From Citrobacter sp. (GTDB taxonomy: Bacteria; Pseudomonadota; Gammaproteobacteria; Enterobacterales; Enterobacteriaceae): 52,298 nucleotides of DNA. Shown here one piece after another: positions 1-9,503 of the stretch. The stretch lies in contig DXKH01000086.1 of assembly GCA_019415335.1 (NCBI GenBank), forward strand, positions 1 through 52,298. The letters are read 5' to 3'. Below the pieces are notes generated by a model. That model was not told where the DNA came from. It searched no databases and saw nothing but the letters and a program-made list of their open reading frames with translations. The stretch's first letter is position 1, and each line of letters starts with the position of its first letter. Both the position numbers and the translations under genes were made by a program.

Positions 1-40
1 AAGAAGAGTCCAACCAGGCTTTCAAAGCGCTGTTCTGCAT
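1..40 (-). CDS. sucA: 2-oxoglutarate dehydrogenase E1 component, N-terminal fragment
   Basis: Only the first 13 codons lie in the window, reading MQNSALKAWLDSS from an ATG at 40-38 on the minus strand. This matches the N-terminus of enterobacterial SucA, the thiamine-diphosphate E1 subunit of the 2-oxoglutarate dehydrogenase complex of the TCA cycle. A Shine-Dalgarno-like AAGGGAT sits 7 to 13 bases upstream. The gene lies downstream of sdhB on the same strand, as in the E. coli sdhCDAB-sucABCD cluster. The identification rests on a short peptide plus synteny; the rest of the gene is outside the window. Confidence 0.85.
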   Translation of the reverse strand, partial: MQNSALKAWLDSS

Positions 41-115
41 CGTGATCCCTTAAGCATCTTTTCTGCTTATTTAATACTCTAAATAGATCACGTTTCAGGA
101 AGGCGGCAAGCTTGC

Positions 116-200
116 GAATCCCCGGGAGCTTACATCCAGTAAGTGACCGGGGTGAGCAAGTGCAGCCACGCACATGCAACGTGAACTATGACGAGTATTT
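116..200 (+). repeat. Dispersed hairpin element, copy A (GGAGC...GTGA core)
   Basis: The core at 116-156 folds into a hairpin: CCGG and GCTTAC pair with GTAAG and CCGG around a short loop, followed by GGGGTGAG. About 41 bases of this core align with the reverse strand of 346-385, differing at only a few positions and by one base in length. Such intergenic elements are common in enterobacterial genomes. I believe some annotation pipelines label similar sequences RtT RNA, but I cannot verify that name here. Function is unknown. Confidence 0.6.
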
Positions 201-281
201 TCGCCGTGGATACTACCACGCACAGTGATGTGCGTGCCGGGGTTCACTTGTTACGGACTGTCATGTCATCTGCGTCCGCTA

Positions 282-460
282 AGGAACCTTTAAAAACTGT
301 CTAATAATCGTCGTTGTTCAGGCTGCGACTGCGTTGCACCCGTCTCTCACCCCGGTCACTTAGTGAACTATGCTCCCGGTGATTCGTTCCGTTCGCGCCT
401 TGTCTCGCGCTGAACATCTCGATTATTGCTATCAATGTGGCAGTTTTTAGAGGTTTCCTG
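282..460 (-). repeat. Dispersed hairpin element, copy B, with inverted termini
   Basis: On the minus strand this stretch carries the same core as copy A (346-385). It is also bounded by its own imperfect inverted repeats: GGAACCTTTAAAAACTG at about 284-300 pairs with CAGTTTTTAGAGGTTTCC at about 441-458, and inside these TAATAATCG pairs with CGATTATTG. The whole element could fold into one long hairpin when transcribed. It lies in the sdhB-sucA junction, so it is expected to be part of the sdh-suc transcript. No convincing coding potential is seen. Confidence 0.6.
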
Positions 461-469
461 CACTGATTT

Positions 470-556
470 GCCTGATGGCGACCCCGTAGGCCTGATAAGC
501 GAAGCGCCATCAGGCAAAATGTGCCGGATGGCGACGTAAACGTCTTATCCGGCCTA
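470..556. repeat. BIME (two REP units) downstream of sdhB
   Basis: GCCTGATGGCG at 470-480 is mirrored by CGCCATCAGGC at 505-515, with GTAGGCCTGATAAGC between them. A second unit runs from GCCGGATGGCG (522) to TTATCCGGCCTAC (556). These are the hallmarks of enterobacterial REP palindromes. The element begins 28 bases after the sdhB stop codon, a usual position for elements that stabilise upstream mRNA. Confidence 0.85.
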
Positions 557-584
557 CAGGATTGCCACCGTGGGCAATGTCTAC

Positions 585-1301
585 TTACGCACTGCGCTGC
601 AACAGCATCGACTTAATATGGCCGATGGCGCGCGTCGGGTTCAGCCCCTTAGGACATACACTGACGCAGTTCATGATGCTGTGACAGCGGAATACGCTGA
701 ATGCATCGCTTATCCCTTCCAGACGGCTGTCAGTTTCGGTATCACGGCTGTCGATCAGGAAGCGATACGCCGCTAACAGACCCGCCGGACCGATAAACTT
801 ATCCGGATTCCACCAGAAGGATGGGCACGACGTTGAGCAACATGCGCACAGAATGCATTCATACAACCCATCGAGTTTTTCCCGCTGCTCTGGCATCTGT
901 AAATGCTCGCGAGCCGGAGGATTTTGCCCATTATTCAATAAGTAAGGCTTAATCTTCTCATATTGTGCATAGAATTGCCCCATGTCTACTACCAAATCGC
1001 GAACCACCGGCAATCCGGGCAGCGGACGGATAACAATTTTCTTGCCGGGCTGAACCAGCGCTGACACCGGCGTGATGCAAGCCAGACCGTTCTTCCCGTT
1101 CATGTTCAGACCGTCTGAACCGCACACGCCTTCACGACAGGAGCGACGGAAAGAGAGTGTGGGGTCTTTCTCTTTGAGCTGCATCAACGCATCCAGCAGC
1201 ATCATGTCACGCCCTTCTTCGCCTTCCAGGGTGTAATCCTGCATGCGCGGAGCGTCATCAACATCCGGGTTATAGCGATAAATTGAAAACTCGAGTTTCA
1301 T
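585..1301 (-). CDS. sdhB: Succinate dehydrogenase iron-sulfur subunit
   Basis: This 238-residue protein has the usual SdhB length. The N-terminal ferredoxin-like domain binds the 2Fe-2S cluster through CREGVCGSDG and a later Cys. The C-terminal domain carries CILCACCSTSCP and CHSIMNCVSVCPKGL for the 4Fe-4S and 3Fe-4S clusters. It passes electrons from the SdhA flavin to ubiquinone at the SdhCD membrane anchor, on the cytoplasmic face of the inner membrane. It is the last sdh gene, starting 15 bases after the sdhA stop, and is followed by repeats and then sucA in the same direction. Confidence 0.98.
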   Translation of the reverse strand: MKLEFSIYRYNPDVDDAPRMQDYTLEGEEGRDMMLLDALMQLKEKDPTLSFRRSCREGVCGSDGLNMNGKNGLACITPVSALVQPGKKIVIRPLPGLPVVRDLVVDMGQFYAQYEKIKPYLLNNGQNPPAREHLQMPEQREKLDGLYECILCACCSTSCPSFWWNPDKFIGPAGLLAAYRFLIDSRDTETDSRLEGISDAFSVFRCHSIMNCVSVCPKGLNPTRAIGHIKSMLLQRSA

Positions 1302-1316
1302 TGTCCTGTCTCCGCA

Positions 1317-3083
1317 TTAGTAAGTACGAATCTTCGGCGGGAATGCCGGGCGCAGTTTCGGTTCCATGTTGACTTCACGTCGGGTCATGGATTCCGTCTC
1401 TGGCAGATACAGGGAATGGCACAGCCAGTTTGCATCATCACGCTCCGGGAAGTCGAAGCGGCTATGCGCGCCACGGCTCTCGGTACGGAAGTTGGCGGAC
1501 ACTGCGGTTGCATAGGCAGTTTCCATCAGGTTATCCAGCTCCAGACACTCTACGCGCTGGGTGTTGAATTCGCTGGAGGTGTCGTCCAGACGGGCATTTT
1601 TCAAACGCTCGCGAATGGCCTTCAGCTCTTCCAGACCTTTCGCCATCGCATCGCCTTCACGGAAGACCGAGAAGTTATGCTGCATACATTCCTGCAGCGC
1701 TTTGCGAATCGCGACGGGATCTTCACCATCACGGTTGTTGTTCCAGCGGTTCAGACGCGCCAGAGACGCGTCGATTTCGTCTTCTGTCGCATCACGCAGT
1801 TCGCCCTGCTCGGCGATAGATTCCTGCAAATGCAGACCGGCCGCACGACCAAACACCACCAGATCCAGCAGCGAGTTGCCACCCAGACGGTTAGCGCCGT
1901 GTACCGATACGCAGGCAATTTCACCGACCGCAAACAGCCCCGGAATCACCACGTCTTCGCCCTGCTCGTTCACCGTCAGCGCCTGACCGGTCACTTTGGT
2001 CGGAATACCGCCCATCATGTAGTGACAGGTTGGGATAACCGGAATCGGCTCTTTCACCGGGTCAACGTGCGCAAAGGTACGGGACAGCTCCAGGATGCCC
2101 GGCAGGCGGGATTCGAGAACGTCTTTACCCAGATGGTCGAGTTTCAGTTTGGCATGCGGGCCCCACGGACCGTCGCAACCGCGACCTTCACGGATTTCGA
2201 TCATGATGGAACGCGCCACCACGTCACGACCTGCGAGGTCTTTCGCATTCGGGGCATAACGCTCCATAAAGCGCTCGCCGTGTTTGTTCAGCAGATAACC
2301 GCCCTCACCGCGGCAGCCTTCTGTCACCAGAACGCCCGCGCCGGCAATACCGGTTGGGTGGAACTGCCACATTTCCATATCCTGCACCGGGACACCGGCA
2401 CGGATAGCCATCCCCACGCCGTCACCGGTGTTGATATGGGCGTTAGTCGTGGACTGATAGATACGGCCTGCACCGCCGGTGGCCAGCACCGTCGCACGGG
2501 CTTTGAAGTAGACCACTTCACCGGTTTCGATGCACAGTGCGGTACAACCGACCACTGCGCCATCGGCGTTTTTCACCAGATCCAGCGCATACCACTCGGA
2601 GAAAATCGTGGTGTGGTTTTTCAGGTTCTGCTGATAGAGCGTGTGCAGCAGCGCGTGACCGGTACGGTCAGCCGCCGCCGCTGTGCGTGCCGCTTGCTCG
2701 CCGCCGAAGTTTTTCGACTGGCCGCCAAACGGACGCTGGTAAATTTTGCCGTCGTCGAGACGGGAGAACGGCAGCCCCATGTGCTCCAGTTCCAGAATCG
2801 CTTCCGGACCGGTTTTACACATATATTCGATCGCGTCCTGGTCACCGATGTAGTCCGACCCTTTAACGGTGTCGTACATGTGCCATTCCCAGTTATCTTC
2901 ATGGGTATTACCGAGCGCGACGGTGATACCACCCTGCGCAGAAACGGTATGGGAACGGGTTGGGAACACTTTGGACAGCAGCGCACAGGTCTGGCCGCTT
3001 TGGGAAATTTGCAGTGCCGCACGCATACCTGCGCCGCCTGCACCAATGACTACAGCATCAAATTCTCTGACTGGCAGTTTCAT
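1317..3083 (-). CDS. sdhA: Succinate dehydrogenase flavoprotein subunit
   Basis: SdhA oxidises succinate to fumarate using covalently bound FAD. The frame is open from 3095, but I chose the ATG at 3083, which gives [12 protein letters not shown] and the usual 588 residues. That start overlaps the sdhD stop by one base (TAATG), indicating translational coupling. Visible motifs are the FAD dinucleotide fold [13 protein letters not shown], the flavinylation segment around SHTVSAQGG, the active-site region HPTGIAG and the C-terminal [13 protein letters not shown]. The protein faces the cytoplasm as part of complex II. A 565-residue open frame on the other strand is a shadow. Confidence 0.98.
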   Translation of the reverse strand: MKLPVREFDAVVIGAGGAGMRAALQISQSGQTCALLSKVFPTRSHTVSAQGGITVALGNTHEDNWEWHMYDTVKGSDYIGDQDAIEYMCKTGPEAILELEHMGLPFSRLDDGKIYQRPFGGQSKNFGGEQAARTAAAADRTGHALLHTLYQQNLKNHTTIFSEWYALDLVKNADGAVVGCTALCIETGEVVYFKARATVLATGGAGRIYQSTTNAHINTGDGVGMAIRAGVPVQDMEMWQFHPTGIAGAGVLVTEGCRGEGGYLLNKHGERFMERYAPNAKDLAGRDVVARSIMIEIREGRGCDGPWGPHAKLKLDHLGKDVLESRLPGILELSRTFAHVDPVKEPIPVIPTCHYMMGGIPTKVTGQALTVNEQGEDVVIPGLFAVGEIACVSVHGANRLGGNSLLDLVVFGRAAGLHLQESIAEQGELRDATEDEIDASLARLNRWNNNRDGEDPVAIRKALQECMQHNFSVFREGDAMAKGLEELKAIRERLKNARLDDTSSEFNTQRVECLELDNLMETAYATAVSANFRTESRGAHSRFDFPERDDANWLCHSLYLPETESMTRREVNMEPKLRPAFPPKIRTY

Positions 3084-3430
3084 TACACACCCCACACCAC
3101 AACGAATCCATAAATCACGTAAACCACCAGTGCAACGACGATAGCCAGCTGCAGCGGCAAACGAATTGCCAGAGGTTTAACGTAGTCGGTCAACACCTGC
3201 CACATGCCGATCCAGGCATGAATCAAGATGGAAAAAAGTGCCAGCAGGGTGAAGACTTTGGTGAAAGCCGATGAGAAGAAACCGGTCCAGACTTCCCAGG
3301 TCAGATCGCCGCTTGTGGCGAAGAAACCCACCATATAGATGATGTATAACGTCAGAACGATAGCGGTAGCACGGACCAGGATGAAGTCATGTACGCCATT
3401 GCGTCCTAGTGCGGAGGCGTTGCTTACCAT
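3083..3430 (-). CDS. sdhD: Succinate dehydrogenase membrane anchor subunit
   Basis: This 115-residue hydrophobic protein has three predicted membrane helices at about residues 17-36, 57-79 and 90-112. With SdhC it forms the heme b and ubiquinone-binding anchor of complex II. The heme-ligand His region ([14 protein letters not shown]) and the quinone-site Tyr in LTDYVKPL are present. Its start overlaps the end of sdhC by seven bases and its stop overlaps the sdhA start. In E. coli the sdhD translation-initiation region is a target of the iron-responsive small RNA RyhB; I did not map a pairing here. Confidence 0.97.
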   Translation of the reverse strand: MVSNASALGRNGVHDFILVRATAIVLTLYIIYMVGFFATSGDLTWEVWTGFFSSAFTKVFTLLALFSILIHAWIGMWQVLTDYVKPLAIRLPLQLAIVVALVVYVIYGFVVVWGV

Positions 3431-3813
3431 ACGAGGACTCCTGCGAGAAGTGAAAGCACGACAGTGATAACAAAAGAGATTTTGGCAGAGCGTTTACCCG
3501 CTTCGAATGTTTCTTCCAGATAACCAAAATCCATCATCATGTGACGAACACCGACCACGACGTGATACGCCAGCGCGGTGAGGATGCCCCACATAATAAA
3601 TTTAACAAAAAAGCTACCCATGATGGCGGATGCCTGCTGGAATCCTTCAGGGGAAGAGAGGCTGGTACCCAGTAACCACAACAGGATCCCGACCGCCACA
3701 AAGGTGATCACTCCTGAAACGCGATGGAGAATGGACGCTATCGCCGTGATTGGGAACCGGATCGTTTGCAGATCAAGATTGACAGGTCTTTGTTTTTTCA
3801 CATTTCTTATCAT
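3424..3813 (-). CDS. sdhC: Succinate dehydrogenase cytochrome b556 subunit
   Basis: First gene of sdhCDAB. The frame is open from 3828, but the ATG at 3813 ([15 protein letters not shown]) gives the usual 129 residues. There are three membrane helices; the conserved HRVSGV motif with its quinone-site Ser and Arg follows the N-terminus, and the heme-ligand His lies in the [16 protein letters not shown] segment. It is an inner membrane protein. A leader of about 220 bases separates it from the proposed promoter, as in E. coli, where the region is controlled by ArcA, Fnr and CRP and by small RNAs including Spot 42. Confidence 0.97.
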   Translation of the reverse strand: MIRNVKKQRPVNLDLQTIRFPITAIASILHRVSGVITFVAVGILLWLLGTSLSSPEGFQQASAIMGSFFVKFIMWGILTALAYHVVVGVRHMMMDFGYLEETFEAGKRSAKISFVITVVLSLLAGVLVW

Positions 3814-4036
3814 GAATAACGCCCACATGCTGTTCTTATTATTCCCTTTGGACTTCGGGTACAGAGAGTGAATCTCCTGTAGCCTGAAAGACGACGGGAT
3901 TTCCTTCCTCCGGTCTGCGTGCGGGTCAGACAGCGTCCTTTCTATAACTGCGCGTCATGTAAAACACTGCTTCCAGATGCTAAAACGACACGTTACAACG
4001 CTGGGTGGCTCGGGATTGCAGGGGTTTCCGGAGACC

Positions 4037-4072
4037 TGGCGGCAGTATAGGACGTTCACAAAATCATTACAA
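4037..4072 (-). promoter_or_regulatory. Probable sdhC promoter
   Basis: On the minus strand a TATACT -10 box (4049-4044) is preceded by TTGTAA (4072-4067) at a 17-base spacing. Transcription would start near 4037, about 224 bases before the sdhC ATG. This agrees with the long sdh leader I recall for E. coli (about 219 bases). Confidence 0.65.
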
Positions 4073-4109
4073 TTAACCTACATATAGTTTGTCGGGTTTT
4101 ATCCCGAAC

Positions 4110-4125
4110 AGTGACACAGGTCACG
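4110..4125. promoter_or_regulatory. CRP-type palindrome in the sdhC-gltA control region
   Basis: AGTGACACAGGTCACG contains GTGA-N6-TCAC, the core of a CRP site. Its centre is about 80 bases upstream of the proposed sdhC start point, a plausible activating position. CRP control of sdh is known in E. coli. Confidence 0.55.
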
Positions 4126-4182
4126 ATAACAACATTTATTTAATTTTTAATCATCTGATTTGACAATCATTAAACAAAGTTG

Positions 4183-4212
4183 TTACAAACAACACCAGAA
4201 AAGGCATATAAT
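4183..4212 (+). promoter_or_regulatory. Probable gltA promoter with long leader
   Basis: A perfect TATAAT (4207-4212) is preceded by TTACAA (4183-4188) at an 18-base spacing. Transcription would start near 4219, giving a leader of about 305 bases before gltA. The rest of the 710-base sdhC-gltA gap (3814-4523) is AT-rich control sequence with no gene I can support; a 17-codon open frame beginning at 4224 lacks a ribosome-binding site. Confidence 0.6.
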
Positions 4213-4523
4213 GCGTAAAAGTTATGGGGTCACTCTTTAACCTGCAAATAAGTTATGTAACAGCAGGAAGATATTGACCGATCCCTTCAGTACAGTTAAT
4301 AGTGATAGACAGATTAAATAATTCGGATTGCTAAGTTGTTGATTTGTTGCTAATTCACCATGAGTTAACTGATTTACCTGCAAGCGCCCATTGCTCTGTA
4401 CCCTGGTTTTCTCCTCTATCCAGAGCGGCGAGCCGAATAACAAACTGGTAACGGTTGATTGATGTATCGATGGCAAATCTCACCTGAGTAGTCTTAAGCT
4501 ATAAGGCGCTAAGGAGACCGTAA

Positions 4524-5807
4524 ATGGCTGACACAAAAGCAAAAATCACCCTAAATGGTGATACGGCTATTGAACTGGATGTGCTGAAGGGCACGCTAGG
4601 TCAAGATGTTATTGATATTCGTAGCCTGGGCTCAAAGGGGATGTTCACTTTTGACCCTGGTTTCACCTCGACTGCATCCTGCGAATCCAAAATTACCTTC
4701 ATCGACGGCGATGAAGGGATTTTGTTGCACCGCGGCTTCCCGATCGATCAGTTAGCCACCGAGTCTAACTATCTGGAAGTATGCTACATCCTGCTGAACG
4801 GTGAAAAACCGACGCAGGCAGAATACGATGCGTTCAGAACCACGGTGACTCGCCATACGATGATCCATGAGCAAATCACCCGTCTGTTCCACGCTTTCCG
4901 TCGCGATTCACATCCAATGGCGGTAATGTGTGGGATCACCGGTGCGCTCGCTGCGTTCTATCACGACTCTCTGGATGTTAACAATCCGCGCCACCGTGAA
5001 ATCGCGGCATTCCGCCTGCTGTCCAAAATGCCGACGATGGCAGCAATGTGTTACAAATATTCAATTGGCCAGCCGTTTGTTTATCCGCGTAACGACCTCT
5101 CCTATGCCGGTAACTTCCTGAACATGATGTTCTCCACGCCGTGCGAAACCTATGAAGTGAACCCGGTACTGGAACGAGCGATGGACCGTATCCTGATCCT
5201 GCACGCCGACCACGAACAGAACGCATCCACTTCGACCGTGCGTACCGCCGGTTCGTCTGGCGCGAACCCGTTTGCCTGTATCGCTGCCGGTATTGCCTCC
5301 CTGTGGGGACCGGCACACGGCGGCGCGAACGAAGCGGCACTGAAGATGCTGGAAGAAATCAGTTCGGTTAAACACATTCCGGAATTTGTTCGTCGTGCGA
5401 AAGACAAGAATGACTCTTTCCGCCTGATGGGCTTCGGTCACCGTGTTTACAAAAACTACGATCCGCGTGCGACCGTGATGCGCGAAACTTGCCATGAAGT
5501 GCTGAAAGAGCTGGGTACCAAAGATGACCTGCTGGAAGTGGCGATGGAGCTGGAGCACATCGCGCTGAACGACCCGTACTTCATCGAGAAGAAACTCTAC
5601 CCGAACGTCGACTTCTACTCCGGTATCATCCTGAAAGCGATGGGCATCCCGTCCTCCATGTTCACCGTAATCTTCGCCATGGCGCGTACCGTTGGCTGGA
5701 TTGCACACTGGAGCGAAATGCATACCGATGGCATGAAAATCGCGCGTCCGCGTCAGCTGTACACCGGCTACGAAAAACGCGATTTTAAATCTGACCTTAA
5801 GCATTAA
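4524..5807 (+). CDS. gltA: Citrate synthase (type II, hexameric)
   Basis: GltA condenses oxaloacetate with acetyl-CoA to citrate, the entry step of the TCA cycle. The 427-residue length is that of the Gram-negative, NADH-inhibited hexameric form. The catalytic segments are visible: the His in [12 protein letters not shown] near residue 265, the His in [12 protein letters not shown] near 306 and the Asp in NVDFYSG near 363. The start is preceded by a strong AAGGAGA. It diverges from sdhC across a shared regulatory region and is followed by a BIME. Confidence 0.98.
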   Translation: MADTKAKITLNGDTAIELDVLKGTLGQDVIDIRSLGSKGMFTFDPGFTSTASCESKITFIDGDEGILLHRGFPIDQLATESNYLEVCYILLNGEKPTQAEYDAFRTTVTRHTMIHEQITRLFHAFRRDSHPMAVMCGITGALAAFYHDSLDVNNPRHREIAAFRLLSKMPTMAAMCYKYSIGQPFVYPRNDLSYAGNFLNMMFSTPCETYEVNPVLERAMDRILILHADHEQNASTSTVRTAGSSGANPFACIAAGIASLWGPAHGGANEAALKMLEEISSVKHIPEFVRRAKDKNDSFRLMGFGHRVYKNYDPRATVMRETCHEVLKELGTKDDLLEVAMELEHIALNDPYFIEKKLYPNVDFYSGIILKAMGIPSSMFTVIFAMARTVGWIAHWSEMHTDGMKIARPRQLYTGYEKRDFKSDLKH

Positions 5808-5815
5808 TCGTCAGG

Positions 5816-5898
5816 CCGCCGGATGGCGACGCTTCCGCGTCTTATCCGGCCTACGGTTGTCAATTAGTAGGCCGGATAAGCGTCAGCGCCATCCGGCA
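5816..5898. repeat. BIME (inverted REP pair) after gltA
   Basis: One REP unit reads GCCGGATGGCGACG through TTATCCGGCCTAC (5818-5853). A second follows in the opposite orientation from GTAGGCCGGATAAG to GCCATCCGGC (5868-5897). It starts about 10 bases after the gltA stop and is followed by the abrB promoter region. Confidence 0.9.
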
Positions 5899-5995
5899 TT
5901 TTCCCCCACCTTTTCTTGACCCTCGCTATATTAATCTTCTCCCTCCTTCTCTATGATTTACGGATAGTTTGTTCATTTTCTTTCGGGAGCACGGA

Positions 5996-7042
5996 ATGCC
6001 AGTTCTGCGGTGGGGCCTGCTGTTTTTGCTGTCACTTCTTTTGTCCCTGCTCTTTCTCTGCATTCATCTTCCGGCGGCCTTACTGCTTGGCCCGATGATT
6101 ACCGGCATTCTGTTCAGCCTTCGCGGTATCTCTCTGCAACTCCCCCGCTGTACGTTCCTCGGTGCTCAGGCCATTCTCGGCTGTATGATCGCGCAAAATC
6201 TTTCTGCCTCCTTGTTAACCACCCTGGCGGCGAACTGGGCGGTAGTACTGGCGGTGTTGCTGGTGACGCTGCTCTCCAGTACGGTCGTCGGCTGGCTGCT
6301 GGTTCGCTACAGCTCGCTACCGGGCAACACCGGCGCGTGGGGCTCATCACCCGGCGGCGCGGCGGCAATGGTCGCGATGGCCCAGGATTACGGTGCCGAC
6401 ATTCGTCTGGTCGCCTTTATGCAGTATCTGCGGGTGCTGTTTGTCGCTGGCGCGGCGGTGCTGGTGACCCGGTTTATCATGGGTGAAAGCGCGGAAACCG
6501 TCAGCCAGCAGATTGAGTGGTTCCCGCCGCTGAGCGGCAATTTGTTCACGACGCTGCTGTTAGCGGCGGTTGCCAGCGTTGTTGGACGATTGCTGCGCAT
6601 CCCCTCAGGAACGATGCTGGTGCCGATGTTGGTCGGTGCAGTACTGCATGCAAGCGGCGTGATGGTGATTGAACTGCCGGAATGGCTGTTGGCGATAGCG
6701 TATATGATTATTGGCTGGCAAATTGGTTTAGGGTTCGACAAACATGTCTTCTTTATGGCCCTGCGACCGTTACCCCAGATCCTGCTCTCCATCTTCGCCC
6801 TGCTCGCCATTTGCGCAGCCATGGCCTGGGGCCTCGCCCACTATATGCAGATTGATTTTTTAACCGCCTATCTTGCCACCAGCCCTGGCGGGCTGGATAC
6901 GGTTGCGGTGATTGCCGCCGGCAGTCACGCCGATATGTCGCTGATCATGGCGATGCAAACCCTGCGCCTGTTCAGTATTCTTCTCACCGGCCCCGCTATC
7001 GCCCGTTTTATTTCAGCCAAAGCGCCGCGACAGGCGCACTAA
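5996..7042 (+). CDS. abrB: AbrB-family inner membrane protein
   Basis: This 348-residue polytopic membrane protein matches E. coli AbrB (YbgN region, reported as a regulator of aidB). The frame is open from 5969, but I chose the ATG at 5996 (MPVLRWG), preceded by GGGAG and matching the K-12 start. About ten hydrophobic helices are visible in two halves. Both halves carry a glycine-rich motif, [17 protein letters not shown] and [13 protein letters not shown], pointing to an internal duplication typical of transport-like folds. Its real function is not established. It is convergent with nei and overlaps it by four bases. Confidence 0.93.
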   Translation: MPVLRWGLLFLLSLLLSLLFLCIHLPAALLLGPMITGILFSLRGISLQLPRCTFLGAQAILGCMIAQNLSASLLTTLAANWAVVLAVLLVTLLSSTVVGWLLVRYSSLPGNTGAWGSSPGGAAAMVAMAQDYGADIRLVAFMQYLRVLFVAGAAVLVTRFIMGESAETVSQQIEWFPPLSGNLFTTLLLAAVASVVGRLLRIPSGTMLVPMLVGAVLHASGVMVIELPEWLLAIAYMIIGWQIGLGFDKHVFFMALRPLPQILLSIFALLAICAAMAWGLAHYMQIDFLTAYLATSPGGLDTVAVIAAGSHADMSLIMAMQTLRLFSILLTGPAIARFISAKAPRQAH

Positions 7043-7830
7043 TGCTGGCACTGCGGACACCAATAAAACGGACGCGAGGAGAGCGTGGTTTTCTCGATGA
7101 TCCCGCCGCAGCGTTCGCAAGGCTCACCGTCGCGATGAAACACCTTAAAGCGGAATAGGGCACCATGATGCTTGTTGTCATTCACCTGCCCGCGCGTGGT
7201 ATACGACAGGCGCGGAATGTCCAGCAACGCATGCGCTAACGCAGTCAACTGCGCCTCGCTGAGATCGCGAGCTTTATGCTGACCGGTTAACCCCACCTGC
7301 CAGAGGATCTCCACCCGCAGATAGTTTCCCAGCCCGGCAAGAAAGGCTTGATCCAGCAGCAGACCGGAAAACTGACGGTTGCGAAAACGCGGCGAGAGTA
7401 ATCGGGCTTTCACCGCGTCAGGCGTCAGACGCGGGTCCAGCACGTCCGGCCCGACCCGTTGCAGGAAGGGATGGGTAGTGAGCTGTTCCGGCGTCAACAT
7501 CTCGATGTCAGACGCGCTGTAGAGCAGAATGGTTTTATCCGCGGTTTGCAGTTTAACGCGCAAAATACGGGTGGTTTGCGGCGTGTCGCCACTGTCCACC
7601 ACGCGCCAGACGCCATACAGCTGGTTATGGCTATAGAGCGTCAGACCGGAGGAAAAATGCGTCAGCAGCGCTTTGCCGCGCGTTTCCATTGCCGTGATGG
7701 TCTGCCCCACCAGCGTGGATTGATACGGTTTTAACTGCGCAAAGGCAAACCAGACATCCGTCAGGGGTTTGCCTTTGATCGCCGCCTCCAGGTTATCCGC
7801 CGCGCGGCGGATCTCCGGGCCTTCAGGCAT
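7039..7830 (-). CDS. nei: Endonuclease VIII (DNA glycosylase/AP lyase)
   Basis: Nei removes oxidised pyrimidines from DNA and cleaves the abasic site by beta,delta-elimination. The 263-residue protein begins [11 protein letters not shown], with the catalytic Pro and Glu just after the removed Met. It ends with a C-X2-C-X16-C-X2-C zinc finger (CERC...CPQC), and the finger Arg is in SSRPFYW. It is the last gene of the ybgI-pxp cluster, 23 bases after pcp, and overlaps abrB tail to tail. Co-transcription with pyroglutamate genes is conserved in E. coli although the functions look unrelated. Confidence 0.97.
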   Translation of the reverse strand: MPEGPEIRRAADNLEAAIKGKPLTDVWFAFAQLKPYQSTLVGQTITAMETRGKALLTHFSSGLTLYSHNQLYGVWRVVDSGDTPQTTRILRVKLQTADKTILLYSASDIEMLTPEQLTTHPFLQRVGPDVLDPRLTPDAVKARLLSPRFRNRQFSGLLLDQAFLAGLGNYLRVEILWQVGLTGQHKARDLSEAQLTALAHALLDIPRLSYTTRGQVNDNKHHGALFRFKVFHRDGEPCERCGGIIEKTTLSSRPFYWCPQCQH

Positions 7831-7853
7831 GGTTCTGTCCTTATCTGAGAAGA

Positions 7854-8498
7854 TTAATGCGTGGCGCCACCTGTCACGGCGATATCATCGTCGACCTGCA
7901 ATGCGGTGGCAATCGCCACTTCCAGCGCCAGACGCACCGTTTCTGCCGCCATACTGGATGCTCCCGGATGCGCCGCCGCCTGTTGTGGCAGATAAGGGAT
8001 ATGAATGAATCCCCCCTTCACCTCCGCGATGCCGCTCAGTTTGTGCAGCAATCCATACATCACATGGTTGCAGACAAACGTCCCCGCCGTCTGTGAGACC
8101 GACGCCGGTACGCCCGCTTCACGCATCGCCGCCACCATCGCTTTGATGGGAAGCGTGCTAAACCAGGCCACGGGTCCGCCTGCAACAATCGGCTCATCCA
8201 CCGGCTGTTGGCCTTTGTTATCCGGAATACGGGCGTCGTCGACGTTGATCGCCACGCGCTCAACGGTAATATCCGTTCGTCCGCCCGCCTGACCGATGGC
8301 CAGCACCAGCGACGGAGAGAGCGTATCAATGGCGGAGTTCAGCACACTGAGCGACTCGCCAAACACACACGGAAGCTGGCGCGCCACCACGCGACACCCG
8401 GCGATGATAGCATTGTCGAGCGACGAGACCACTTCCCAGGATGGGTTAACCTGCTCGCCGCCGAAGGGCTCAAATCCGGTGATTAATACCGTTTTCAT
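7854..8498 (-). CDS. pcp: Pyroglutamyl-peptidase I
   Basis: This cytosolic cysteine peptidase (family C15) removes N-terminal pyroglutamate (5-oxoproline) from peptides. All three catalytic residues are in place: Glu80 in [14 protein letters not shown], Cys143 in [13 protein letters not shown] and His166 in [10 protein letters not shown]. The 214-residue length is normal. It has a strong AAGGAGG nine bases after the DUF979 stop. K-12 lacks this gene here. Its position behind pxpA and two membrane genes suggests it supplies 5-oxoproline to the PxpABC 5-oxoprolinase; that link is inferred from context. Confidence 0.96.
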   Translation of the reverse strand: MKTVLITGFEPFGGEQVNPSWEVVSSLDNAIIAGCRVVARQLPCVFGESLSVLNSAIDTLSPSLVLAIGQAGGRTDITVERVAINVDDARIPDNKGQQPVDEPIVAGGPVAWFSTLPIKAMVAAMREAGVPASVSQTAGTFVCNHVMYGLLHKLSGIAEVKGGFIHIPYLPQQAAAHPGASSMAAETVRLALEVAIATALQVDDDIAVTGGATH

Positions 8499-8507
8499 CC
8501 GTCCTCC

Positions 8508-9503
8508 TTACAGGAACATCAGGAAATACATCAGGAACACGTTGACTAACAGGAGCAGTATGCCGGTCGGCACCTGCGCTTTAATGACCGCGTTTTTATC
8601 CGGCAACTCCAGCAGCGCGGCGGGCACAATGTTGAAGTTTGCCGCCATCGGCGTCATCAACGTGCCGCAATAGCCGGAGAACATCCCGATGGCCGCCATC
8701 ACCGCCGGGTTTCCACCGTGCTGGAGTACCAGGATCGGAATGCCAATCCCTGCCGTGACAATCGGGAAGGCGGCAAACGCATTCCCCATCACCATCGTCA
8801 ACAGGGCCATCCCAATGGTATACACCGCCACCGCGATAAAGCGGCTGTCGACGGCCAGATACTCTTGCGTAAGATACGAAATGCCGCTGCCAACGCCTGC
8901 CGCCGTAAACAGCAGTCCTAACGTTGCAAGGATCTGCGGCAGAATAAATGCCCAGCCGATGGAGTCCAGCAGACGACGCGCTTCCTGGATCGGCTGATGG
9001 ACCTTCTCATGGGTCATTTTGATTGCCATGCCCAGGCCAATCAGTGAACCAGCAGTCATCGAGAACAGCGTCACCAGCGTGGCATGATTACCCGGTCCAA
9101 ACAGGGCGTCCTGCAATCCCGGAATGTGGTTGAACATCAGTACGCCAATCACGGTGACCACCGGAATAGCCAGCGCCGGATAAAACAGGCGGTTCCCCAG
9201 ACGCGTGGCGCTCTCTTCCCGCTGCTCGCGGGTGCGTTGATGATAACTTCCCAGCTTCACGCCGCCAAAACCGGCGATCAGCGCCATGAGCACCACCGCG
9301 ACACCGACGGCAATGTTAACCGTACGTTTGTCGCCCACCAGTTGATACGTCCAGTCGCCCAGCAGGAATAACAGCCCGTAAACGCCCCAGAATAACCCGG
9401 TCGTCAGCCGACGCGGATTCGCTTTATCCTGCCAGGACATCATGGCGACAATCAGCAGAACGATCCCCGCCAGCCAGTAGAGGTAGCTTTGTTGAAAATT
9501 CAT
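8508..9503 (-). CDS. DUF979 membrane protein, putative pyroglutamate transporter subunit
   Basis: This 331-residue protein has roughly nine hydrophobic segments and matches the DUF979 family from its context and sequence character. Conserved-looking stretches include MVMGNAFAAFPIVTAGIGIP and GYCGTLMTPMAANFNIVPA, which resemble the re-entrant motifs of secondary carriers. Its ATG overlaps the DUF969 stop by four bases (ATGA), so the two are likely coupled and may form a complex. No biochemical function is known to me. Location between pxpA and pcp suggests uptake of 5-oxoproline or pyroglutamyl peptides. Confidence 0.85.
   Translation of the reverse strand: MNFQQSYLYWLAGIVLLIVAMMSWQDKANPRRLTTGLFWGVYGLLFLLGDWTYQLVGDKRTVNIAVGVAVVLMALIAGFGGVKLGSYHQRTREQREESATRLGNRLFYPALAIPVVTVIGVLMFNHIPGLQDALFGPGNHATLVTLFSMTAGSLIGLGMAIKMTHEKVHQPIQEARRLLDSIGWAFILPQILATLGLLFTAAGVGSGISYLTQEYLAVDSRFIAVAVYTIGMALLTMVMGNAFAAFPIVTAGIGIPILVLQHGGNPAVMAAIGMFSGYCGTLMTPMAANFNIVPAALLELPDKNAVIKAQVPTGILLLLVNVFLMYFLMFL

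Noticed and set aside
301..510. 69-residue open frame in the sdhB-sucA gap
   Set aside because: It covers a dispersed hairpin element and half a REP unit, so the apparent coding is a by-product of repeat sequence.
1416..3113. 565-residue open frame antisense to sdhA
   Set aside because: It lies entirely opposite a perfectly recognisable sdhA, has low-complexity His/Arg/Gln-rich composition, and has no ribosome-binding site. It is a codon-bias shadow.
4224..4277. 17-codon open frame (MGSLFNLQISYV...) at the start of the gltA leader
   Set aside because: It would begin about five bases after the transcription start with no ribosome-binding site; I remember no equivalent in K-12.
4237..4476. 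79-residue minus-strand frame in the gltA leader
   Set aside because: No ribosome-binding site, no recognisable domain, and it overlaps a leader that looks conserved as RNA.
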